Assembly (NCBI GenBank): GCA_025057905.1
Contig: JANWUX010000001.1
Span: 84,155-148,154 of the forward strand
Source of the DNA: Patescibacteria group bacterium
GTDB lineage: Bacteria > Patescibacteriota > Microgenomatia > UBA1406 > GWC2-37-13
Direction of reading: 5' to 3'
DNA: 64,000 bases
The position numbers were made by a program, and so were the translations under genes. Below are positions 1 to 7,080 of this stretch, piece after piece (within the stretch, counting starts at the first letter, position 1; each line of letters opens with the position of its first letter). The notes beneath the pieces are model-generated. The model worked only from the letters and a program-made list of their open reading frames with translations. It was not told the DNA's origin and made no database searches.

Positions 1-1076
1 AGGCTCACCTCTTTGATGTCGTAACGAAGATAAACACCAAGCTTCTTAATTAAGAACTTGTTTATTTTCAAAAAGAAGGCCTCGAGGTTGGATTTGATGT
101 TATCAATTTTTGGAATGACAAACACGCTGTTGCCACCGAAACTTGACAGATTATTCTGAGGAATAAGATCAAACTCTTTGACAATAAGATAATTTACCAG
201 CTCAGTCATAAACTGAATAAAGAATGATCGCCCTCTTAACATCTGGGAGGCTTTTTTTACTCGAATATTAAAAATAAATTTCTGGATGCCGACAAAATCA
301 AATTTCAGCAAATATAACTTCTGATCGTCAAAACACAGACAATGAGCAAAGACAGTTGTTAACTTTAAATGATCATAAAGACTGTTAAGTTGAAAAACAT
401 CTCTTCTGTCCTCAGGAATAGTCGTCAGAAGAAAGTAAAGGATCTCGTCAAAGGCATAGAGAAAGTTCAAAAAGGTCATCTCTTTTCCAAATATGCCCTT
501 AAGTAGCCAACCAAGATTTTCTTTGGAAATCATCTCCCGGTAGAGTCTAATATTTTCACTCTCTGACTGTTTTTCAACTAAGGAGGGAAAAAACCATTCT
601 TTTTCAAAGAGGTACAACGGCGAGATTTTGTGATAGTGCCGGGGTTGAGTACTTTCCTTTTTTTGGTCAAGAAAAAGAAACTCAAAAATATCTCTCTGAT
701 TGACTAGCTCAGGTGGCTTGTCAGAGGTGATGTTGGTTTCTCTCTCTCTTGAGGCTGAGAGCCAGTCGGCTTTTTTGACAATTCTGAAAATTTTTAGATA
801 TTCCTCATCGCCCTCGATTTCTTCTTTTTTTTTGTGGTGATCTAAAATAAGTCTTTTTACTAATTCAAAATCAATCTCTTTGTCAATGATCCTAATATTC
901 TTTTTTAGTTTGTCAGTATCTTTTTTCTTCTCGATTTCCTCGATTATCCCAACAAATAAGCTTGATATCTCGCTGTGATTTTTTCCGTCAGCCTCAAAAT
1001 ACTTAGTTCGCTGGAAGAATTTGCCAAGATCATGAAAGAGAGTTGCCAGAAGAATCGAAGGCAAATATTTTTGCAT
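1..1076 (-). CDS. cas10: Cas10/Csm1, type III CRISPR effector large subunit (partial)
   Basis: The gene runs off the left edge; about 358 N-terminal residues are visible. Cas10 is the large subunit of type III interference complexes and in most systems makes cyclic oligoadenylate. An HD nuclease domain starts at once: H15-D16 in FHDLGKFFQR, H34, D79-H80-H81, and the Csm1-typical ADWLSASRER at about 103-112. Next come LYDHLKLTTVFAH and the Palm entry, where DFVGIQKFIFNI is followed by LRGRSFFIQ and FGGNSVFVIP; this order is characteristic of Csm1. The GGDD cyclase motif would lie outside the window. The start is the ATG at 1076, 33 nt after the tsaC-tsaE stop on the same strand. Subtype III-A is inferred from Csm1-like motifs only. 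No array or other cas gene is visible. Confidence 0.9.
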   Translation of the reverse strand, partial: MQKYLPSILLATLFHDLGKFFQRTKYFEADGKNHSEISSLFVGIIEEIEKKKDTDKLKKNIRIIDKEIDFELVKRLILDHHKKKEEIEGDEEYLKIFRIVKKADWLSASRERETNITSDKPPELVNQRDIFEFLFLDQKKESTQPRHYHKISPLYLFEKEWFFPSLVEKQSESENIRLYREMISKENLGWLLKGIFGKEMTFLNFLYAFDEILYFLLTTIPEDRRDVFQLNSLYDHLKLTTVFAHCLCFDDQKLYLLKFDFVGIQKFIFNIRVKKASQMLRGRSFFIQFMTELVNYLIVKEFDLIPQNNLSSFGGNSVFVIPKIDNIKSNLEAFFLKINKFLIKKLGVYLRYDIKEVS

Positions 1077-1109
1077 TGGTGATTAATATATCAAAATCGA
1101 ACTGGAAGA

Positions 1110-2180
1110 TCAATAATTAACAACAATCTTTCTTTCCCTCTTGCTTAAATACTCAATCTCAACAAAAAACAACTGGGCTCTATCCTTAAAAAGTGGAAGA
1201 AGTTTACCCCCTTTTTCGCCCCACTCAATCGCCAGTAAATTGCCCGGCACTATCTCTCTCTCAAGCTTTAGCTCATCAATCTCTTTCTCTTCCTGAAGAT
1301 TATAAAAGTCAATATGAATGAGTTTTTTGAAGGAGTATTTGACGAAATCAATTGGATACTCATAAAGAGTAACATAACTAGGTGAGACAATATTTTTCAC
1401 TCCAAGAGCCTCACCTATGCCCTTGACAAAAACTGTCTTGCCCGTGCCTATATCTCCCTTAAGAATGACAACAAGAGGTTTTGAAGTAGATTTAGCAATT
1501 TTTTCCACTAAGTAATATGCAACTCTTCGGGTTTGACTGGGCGATTTTGAGTAAAAATTTTTTTCATCGGTGAAAACAATATCGCCTTTTCGCAGGATCT
1601 TAAATTCTGGTTGGGTGATGTCAACAACCGTTGATGGCTTATTTCGAGGGAGATGGCCGGCATCAACAACAAGGTCAACTAGAAGTTTTTTTTTATTTGG
1701 AAGCTCGCTAAGAAGAGTTGAGATCCGGTAGTGAGGCGGTCGACCGAAGATGTTGGCCGAGGTCGCCGTAATTGGCTTGCCAAACTCTCTAACCAGCTCA
1801 AGCACAAGTGGAAAACTTGGCATTCTTATCCCGAGAGTTCTTCGTTCTGACTCAATCAGCGGGCAGACCTTTCGGCGAGAATTGAGAATCACGGTGAATG
1901 GACCAGGGAAGATTTTCTCTAGGATCTTTTGTTGATTTTCACCAATATAAACGTAGTCCCGAGCCATTTTCAGATCAGCAACGAAAACCGAGATTGGTTT
2001 GCCGGGCGGCCGGTTCTTAAAAGCTAGAAGCTTTTTTACCGCCTTTTCATTAGTAGCATCAACTAAAAGTCCATAAACTGTGTCTGAAGGGAAGATCACT
2101 AAGCCTCTTTGTCTTAAGACAGCCAGGGTTTCCTGGATAACCCCTTTTTGATCTTGGTTTCTTATCTTAATAACTTTCAT
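1110..2180 (-). CDS. TsaC-TsaE fusion: threonylcarbamoyl-AMP synthase plus t6A ATPase
   Basis: One 356-residue protein joins two t6A tRNA-modification enzymes. Residues 1-200 are a YrdC/Sua5 (TsaC) domain that makes L-threonylcarbamoyl-AMP; it shows FPSDTVYGL, the basic KNRPPGKP segment and TATSAN near 138-143. Residues 205-350 are TsaE, the P-loop ATPase of the TsaB-TsaD-TsaE complex, with Walker A GDIGTGKT at 242-249, SPSYVTLYEY and HIDFYNL. I prefer the ATG at 2180 over the TTG two codons upstream. Both proteins act in the cytoplasm. They are usually separate genes, and I see no stop or frameshift between the domains. It is divergent from ftsH, and cas10 follows 33 nt downstream. Confidence 0.93.
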   Translation of the reverse strand: MKVIKIRNQDQKGVIQETLAVLRQRGLVIFPSDTVYGLLVDATNEKAVKKLLAFKNRPPGKPISVFVADLKMARDYVYIGENQQKILEKIFPGPFTVILNSRRKVCPLIESERRTLGIRMPSFPLVLELVREFGKPITATSANIFGRPPHYRISTLLSELPNKKKLLVDLVVDAGHLPRNKPSTVVDITQPEFKILRKGDIVFTDEKNFYSKSPSQTRRVAYYLVEKIAKSTSKPLVVILKGDIGTGKTVFVKGIGEALGVKNIVSPSYVTLYEYPIDFVKYSFKKLIHIDFYNLQEEKEIDELKLEREIVPGNLLAIEWGEKGGKLLPLFKDRAQLFFVEIEYLSKRERKIVVNY

Positions 2181-2198
2181 TACCAACTGATCTTTTTA

Positions 2199-2236
2199 GA
2201 GGATGATTTTAGCATAAAATCTGATAGAATAAACCT
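2199..2236. promoter_or_regulatory. Divergent promoter region between tsaC-tsaE and ftsH
   Basis: On the minus strand an extended -10 box (TATGCTAAAAT, 2216-2206) would start transcription near 2199, about 19 nt before the tsaC-tsaE ATG. On the plus strand TAAAAT (2215-2220) and TAGAAT (2225-2230) are -10 candidates; the second would give an almost leaderless ftsH mRNA. No strong -35 boxes are visible. This is motif-based inference. Confidence 0.45.
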
Positions 2237-4096
2237 ATGCCATCAGAAAAGAAGATAAGAAAATTTCAGTTCAAGATTGGTCTTAACACTCTCTTTATCG
2301 TTGCCTTCTTGATTTTATTCCTTTTTCAGGTTTATCGAGCCTTCTCCGGCCAGATGCGGGGAGTGATTCCAGAAAAGCCGATCACGAATATCATCAAAGA
2401 CATTCGAGAAAAAAGAGTAGAAAAGATTGAGGTTATTGGCAATCAGCTAATTATTCACTACAAGGATAAAACTTTAGCCACCGCCTACAAAGAGCCAGGT
2501 GATACGGTGACAAAAATTTTGGCGGAAAATAAGATTGATCCCTCTCAGATTCGAGTTGAAGTTAGAAACATTGATGCCGCGGCCGGTTTTGTCAACTTAC
2601 TCGCCAACCTTTTGCCGACAATTTTATTGATTGCCTTTTTCGTTTATCTTTTTCGCCAAGCCAAAGGCGCTCAAGACTCGGTTTTTTCTTTCGGCCAGTC
2701 TCGGGCTCGGCGATTCACCAAGTCTCTTATCAAGGTCAAGTTTTTAGACGTCGCTGGTGTCGACGAGGCAAAGAAAGAGTTGGAAGAGGTTGTTGATTTC
2801 CTAAAAAATCCAGAAAAGTACAAAAAGGTTGGTGCTCGAACTCCAAAAGGTGTTCTTCTTGTTGGCCCTTCTGGCTGTGGAAAAACTCTCTTGGCCAAAG
2901 CAGTTGCCGGCGAGGCAGGGGTGCCATTTTTCTCGATAGCTGGAAGTGAGTTTATGGAGATGCTTGTCGGCATTGGTGCCGCCAGAGTAAGAGATCTTTT
3001 TGAAAACGCCAAGAAAAGCGCCCCATCAATTATTTTTATTGACGAGATTGACGCCATTGGAAGAGCCAGGTCTTATGGTCTGACGCCCTCTCATGATGAG
3101 CGGGAACAGACATTAAATCAGATCTTGGTAGAGATGGATGGTTTTGAACCGAATGAGCAGGTCGTTGTCATTGCCGCGACCAACCGTGGTGATCTTCTCG
3201 ATCCGGCTCTTCTTCGACCAGGGCGGTTTGACCGCCGAATTGTCGTTGATTATCCCGATCTTGAGGGAAGAAAAGCGATCATCAAGATTCATGCCCGAGG
3301 TAAACCATTTAGCGAAAAAGTTGATTGGGATAAAGTCGCCAAACGAACTGTTGGCTTTTCCGGCGCCGATATTGAGAACATGCTCAACGAAGCTGCCATT
3401 TATGCGGCCAGAAAAAATCAGGACAAGATAACTCAGGAAGACATTGAAGAAGCGGCCACTAAAGTGAAACTTGGCCCAGAGAAACGACGAACCCAGTCTG
3501 AATATGATAAGAAACTGACTGCCTATCACGAGGCTGGCCACGCTATCGTCTCTCACTTTCTCTCCCACACCGACCCAGTTCATCGAATCTCAATTGTCTC
3601 CAGAGGGATGGCTTTAGGCTACACTCTCATCCCCCCCTCAAAAGACAAGCTCCACGAGACGCAAACTCACCTTCTAGAAAAAATCACCGTGATGATGGGT
3701 GGCCGGGCAGCTGAGGAGGTCGTTTTTAAGGAAATCACCACCGGCGCTGCTAACGATTTTGACCAAGCAACCAACCTCGCCAGGGCAATGGTCATTGAGT
3801 ACGGTATGAGCAATCTTGGCCCAATAAATCTTGGACCAACCTTTGATGTCACTGAGTGGGGTAAATCTTTTCTTGAACAAAATTCCATTTCTCAGGAAAT
3901 GATGGCCAAGATCGATAAAGAAATAAGAAAAATAATTAGCAATTGCTACAAACAAGCTTTAAAAATCATAAGAGAAAAAAGATCTCTTCTAGACAAAGTC
4001 GCCGAGGCGCTACTCACCAGAGAAAGCCTTGATCAGGACGAGTTTGAAAAAATCGTTGGTAAGAAAAATCAGAATGAACAAACTCATCATCATTGA
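2237..4096 (+). CDS. ftsH: ATP-dependent zinc metalloprotease FtsH
   Basis: FtsH is a membrane-anchored AAA+ protease that extracts and degrades misfolded or short-lived proteins. At 619 residues it is near normal size. Two membrane segments (about 13-35 and 117-139) flank an extracytoplasmic domain. The AAA module has Walker A GPSGCGKT near 209 (the family norm is GPPGTGKT), Walker B IIFIDEID and the second region of homology [19 protein letters not shown]. The pore loop reads FMEM, close to the usual FVEM. The zinc site is HEAGH near 430, followed by MGGRAAEEV. Its 3' end overlaps the exonuclease gene by 23 nt, so its His-rich last residues come from shared sequence. Confidence 0.97.
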   Translation: MPSEKKIRKFQFKIGLNTLFIVAFLILFLFQVYRAFSGQMRGVIPEKPITNIIKDIREKRVEKIEVIGNQLIIHYKDKTLATAYKEPGDTVTKILAENKIDPSQIRVEVRNIDAAAGFVNLLANLLPTILLIAFFVYLFRQAKGAQDSVFSFGQSRARRFTKSLIKVKFLDVAGVDEAKKELEEVVDFLKNPEKYKKVGARTPKGVLLVGPSGCGKTLLAKAVAGEAGVPFFSIAGSEFMEMLVGIGAARVRDLFENAKKSAPSIIFIDEIDAIGRARSYGLTPSHDEREQTLNQILVEMDGFEPNEQVVVIAATNRGDLLDPALLRPGRFDRRIVVDYPDLEGRKAIIKIHARGKPFSEKVDWDKVAKRTVGFSGADIENMLNEAAIYAARKNQDKITQEDIEEAATKVKLGPEKRRTQSEYDKKLTAYHEAGHAIVSHFLSHTDPVHRISIVSRGMALGYTLIPPSKDKLHETQTHLLEKITVMMGGRAAEEVVFKEITTGAANDFDQATNLARAMVIEYGMSNLGPINLGPTFDVTEWGKSFLEQNSISQEMMAKIDKEIRKIISNCYKQALKIIREKRSLLDKVAEALLTRESLDQDEFEKIVGKKNQNEQTHHH

Positions 4097-5027
4097 TAGC
4101 AACGGGGTAATGCATCGGGCCTACCACGCTTACCCTCACCTTTCTGCCAACAATATTCCTACAAATGTTGTTTATGGATTCTTAGCCATGATTTACAAAC
4201 TTATGATTGAATTTAGTCCCAACTACTTTATCGCCGTTTTTGACACCCCCAAACCCACTTTCAGAAAAGAACTTTATCAAGGGTATCAAATCCAGCGACC
4301 GAAAATGGAAGAAGACTTTGCCGTTCAGATTCCGCTAGTCAAAGAAGCTCTTGATTGTGCCGGAATTCTTCGACTTGAGAAAGATGGTTATGAAGCTGAC
4401 GATATTATCGGAACAATCTGTCATCGGCTAAAAAACCGACCTGATCTTCAGATAGTGATTATCTCTAGTGACCAAGATATTTTTCAACTTATCGACAAGA
4501 ACATTATCGTCGCCTCGCCAATTACCGGACTGACCAAAATAAAAATTTATGACGAAGCTGAAGTAAAAAAAAAGCTTCGCATTTCTCCAAAACAAATTGT
4601 TGATTATAAGGCCCTTGTGGGTGATGCCTCCGACAACTATCCCGGAGCGAAAGGAATTGGGCCAATGACCGCTGTCAAATTAATATCCAGGTTTGAAACC
4701 GTTGATAATCTGCTCCAAAATCTCAACCAAATCAAATCAGAAAAGATCAGGAAAATTCTTGTTGAAGAAAAAAACAATATCTACCTCTCTCGAAAACTAG
4801 CTCAAATTGTCAGAGATGTTCCCCTTGACATCGACATTGAAAAAGCAAGAATTAACGGTTTTAATCGCCAACTTGAATCTTTTCTTGAAAAATATCAAAT
4901 TTTTTCTCTTCTAAGAAGAATTTTTGGTGAAAGGCAAGATACTGATCAAATCAAGCCAAAAAAACAATCAACAGAGAAGAAAAAAAAAGAAAAAGAAAAT
5001 CAAGAAAAACAGATAGGTTTATTCTAA
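4074..5027 (+). CDS. Stand-alone 5'-3' exonuclease (Pol I N-terminal type, FEN fold)
   Basis: The 317-residue protein matches the 5'-nuclease domain of DNA polymerase I without any polymerase part. It would remove RNA primers and 5' flaps during replication and repair. Metal-site and helical-arch motifs are in order: [50 protein letters not shown] and the helix-three-turn motif in [15 protein letters not shown]. The ATG at 4074 is chosen because the family begins exactly there ([11 protein letters not shown]). The C-terminus is a lysine-rich tail ending in QIGLF, which fits the bacterial beta-clamp-binding motif. It overlaps ftsH by 23 nt and precedes glmS by 7 nt. Confidence 0.93.
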   Translation: MNKLIIIDSNGVMHRAYHAYPHLSANNIPTNVVYGFLAMIYKLMIEFSPNYFIAVFDTPKPTFRKELYQGYQIQRPKMEEDFAVQIPLVKEALDCAGILRLEKDGYEADDIIGTICHRLKNRPDLQIVIISSDQDIFQLIDKNIIVASPITGLTKIKIYDEAEVKKKLRISPKQIVDYKALVGDASDNYPGAKGIGPMTAVKLISRFETVDNLLQNLNQIKSEKIRKILVEEKNNIYLSRKLAQIVRDVPLDIDIEKARINGFNRQLESFLEKYQIFSLLRRIFGERQDTDQIKPKKQSTEKKKKEKENQEKQIGLF

Positions 5028-5034
5028 TCTTCTC

Positions 5035-6825
5035 ATGTGCGGAATCTTTGCCGTTGTTAATGATAAAAACGAAAACGCTCCCCAGACGGTTTTAGATGGG
5101 TTAAAAAAGCTTGAGTATCGCGGCTATGATTCTTGGGGGATTGCCGTAAGAAAACTTAAGACACCAATCATCGAGGTAGAAAAACACATCGGAAAAATCG
5201 GTGAAGCCAAAACCTCCCTCCCACCTTCAAGGGTTGGCCTTGGTCACACCCGCTGGGCCACCCATGGCGGTGTTTTTGATAAAAACGCCCACCCTCACCT
5301 TGATTCCAAAAAACAAATTGCTGTTGTTCACAACGGAATTATTGAAAATTATCTTGAGATCAAAGAAGAATTGATAAGAAAAAATCACCGTTTCTTGTCA
5401 GAAACCGACACCGAAGTTGTTGCTCACATGATCGAAGAAACACTCAAGGAAAAAAAAGATTACTCAATTGGTGATTTTGTTGCTCAAGTATTTGCTGCCT
5501 TCAAGAGATTGACCGGTTCAAACGCCATTGGCGTTCTTGATTCCAAAACTGAGACTATTGTCGCCTGTCGAAATGGCTCTCCTCTTGTTGTTGGCGTCGA
5601 TGAGAGAAACCATCAGCTTTTTTTATCAAGTGACATTCCAGCTCTTCTTAAGCACACAAAAAAAGTCTATTTTCTCAACGACAACGAAGCTGCCGTCCTG
5701 AACAAAAACTTATTTCAAGTTTATGATCTTAAGAAGGAAAAACCAAAAAAAATCATCCTAGAAACGGTCAATCTCAAAATCAGCGATGCCGAAAAAGAAG
5801 GTTACCCTCATTTTCTTTTAAAAGAAATTGAAGAGCAAAAGAGAACGATATTAAAAACAATCGAAAAAAATCAAGATCGAATAAGAGAGGCAGCCAAGTT
5901 TGTTAAGTCAAGAAAAATCATCTTCACCGGCTGCGGCACCGCCTATCACTGTGCGCTCTTGGGTAAGTATTTCTTTGCCAAATCAGGTTTAGCAGCAGAT
6001 GCCATCCAAGCCAATGAATTTTCTGCCTTCAGGTACCTGATTGACGATAAAACTACCGTTATGGCCATCTCTCAATCGGGAGAAACAGCTGACACCCTTT
6101 TGGCCGTTAAATCAGCTAAAAAAAACAAAGCCAAAGTTTTAGCGGTTATCAATAGCCGTGGCTCCACTCTTGAACGATTATCAGATTTTTTTATTCCAAT
6201 CCAAACCGGACCGGAGATTGCTGTTGTCTCAACGAAAGCTTTCACTAGCCAACTTGCGGTTCTTTACCTTCTGGCTAAAATTCTGGTTAACAAAGAAAAA
6301 GTGGCCCTGATGAAGATTCGCCTTTTGGCAAGAAAACTTAGCCACTGGCTTGATCGAGGGTTGAAAGATCAACTTATCAATCTAGCAAAGAAGCTTTTAA
6401 AGGAGAAACACCTCTACATCATCGGAAAAGAGCTCAACTATCCGGCAGCCCTTGAATTTGCTTTGAAGGTAAAGGAGACTGCCTACACCCATGCCGAAGC
6501 ATTTGCTTCCGGCGAGCTCAAGCACGGAGTCATTGCCTTAATAGAGAAGGGTATCCCTTGCTTTGTCCTAATTTCAAAAGATGAATATGAGAATGATCTT
6601 ATCTCGGCGGCCACAGAGATCAAAGCTAGAAATGGAACCATCTTTGGTGTCTCACCAGCAGATGCCCCCGTCTTTGACTACCACATCCCAACTCCCGATG
6701 TTGATGAGTTAACAATCATTCCAAATATCATTGTTGGCCAGCTACTGGCTTATTATCTCGGTGTTGGCAAAGGAGCTGATCCTGATAAACCAAGAAACCT
6801 AGCCAAAAGCGTCACGGTAAAATAA
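5035..6825 (+). CDS. glmS: Glutamine-fructose-6-phosphate aminotransferase (isomerizing)
   Basis: GlmS makes glucosamine-6-phosphate from fructose-6-phosphate and glutamine, the entry to UDP-GlcNAc and peptidoglycan. The 596-residue length is normal. The protein starts MCGIFAVV, so Cys2 becomes the N-terminal nucleophile of the class II amidotransferase domain (about 1-215), with YRGYDSWGIAV, HTRWATHG and HNGIIENY. Two SIS sugar-isomerase domains follow, with TGCGTAYH and AISQSGETADT in the first and KVKETAYTHAEAF, ASGELKHG and the C-terminal DKPRNLAKSVTVK in the second. The start is fixed by the catalytic cysteine. No glmS ribozyme can fit in the 7-nt gap upstream. Confidence 0.98.
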   Translation: MCGIFAVVNDKNENAPQTVLDGLKKLEYRGYDSWGIAVRKLKTPIIEVEKHIGKIGEAKTSLPPSRVGLGHTRWATHGGVFDKNAHPHLDSKKQIAVVHNGIIENYLEIKEELIRKNHRFLSETDTEVVAHMIEETLKEKKDYSIGDFVAQVFAAFKRLTGSNAIGVLDSKTETIVACRNGSPLVVGVDERNHQLFLSSDIPALLKHTKKVYFLNDNEAAVLNKNLFQVYDLKKEKPKKIILETVNLKISDAEKEGYPHFLLKEIEEQKRTILKTIEKNQDRIREAAKFVKSRKIIFTGCGTAYHCALLGKYFFAKSGLAADAIQANEFSAFRYLIDDKTTVMAISQSGETADTLLAVKSAKKNKAKVLAVINSRGSTLERLSDFFIPIQTGPEIAVVSTKAFTSQLAVLYLLAKILVNKEKVALMKIRLLARKLSHWLDRGLKDQLINLAKKLLKEKHLYIIGKELNYPAALEFALKVKETAYTHAEAFASGELKHGVIALIEKGIPCFVLISKDEYENDLISAATEIKARNGTIFGVSPADAPVFDYHIPTPDVDELTIIPNIIVGQLLAYYLGVGKGADPDKPRNLAKSVTVK

Positions 6826-7080
6826 CTAAGACTAATCGAAAGTAAATAGTATCTAACTACTCAAAAGATCTTAGGTAATTGTGATAAAAATCTTTAGAGA
6901 GTGAGAGTAAATGACATTGACAAGGTAAAAAGTAGAAAAAATATCACCATATTACCCACTCTCTTGATCAAAAAAGCTGGCTCTTCTTTGTCTAATTTCA
7001 AACAATTGCCCTTAGCTCATAAATAAATCGGCTGATCTCGAATAAAGAAAATTTCCAAAGACTCAACGCCAAAAAACAGA
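6826..7080. other. Intergenic spacer between convergent glmS and secA
   Basis: This 255-bp A+T-rich spacer has no credible open reading frame. AGAGAGTG near 6896 and CACTCTCT near 6957 are complementary, but the loop is about 50 nt and no U-tract follows, so it is a weak terminator candidate. Nothing else is recognisable. Confidence 0.5.

Noticed and set aside
1-1110. CRISPR repeats beside cas10
   Set aside because: No direct repeats with regular spacing were found in this stretch or the next intergenic regions.
3113-3583. Long reverse-strand reading frame within ftsH
   Set aside because: It is the antisense shadow of a conserved AAA+ protease and has no family pattern of its own.
4080-4096. 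His-rich FtsH C-terminus as a metal-binding tail
   Set aside because: The His codons are the out-of-frame reading of the first codons of the exonuclease gene (ATC ATC ATT), so they follow from the overlap.
6826-7080. Rho-independent terminator or small RNA between glmS and secA
   Set aside because: The only inverted pair has a loop of about 50 nt and no U-tract; no conserved RNA shape is visible.
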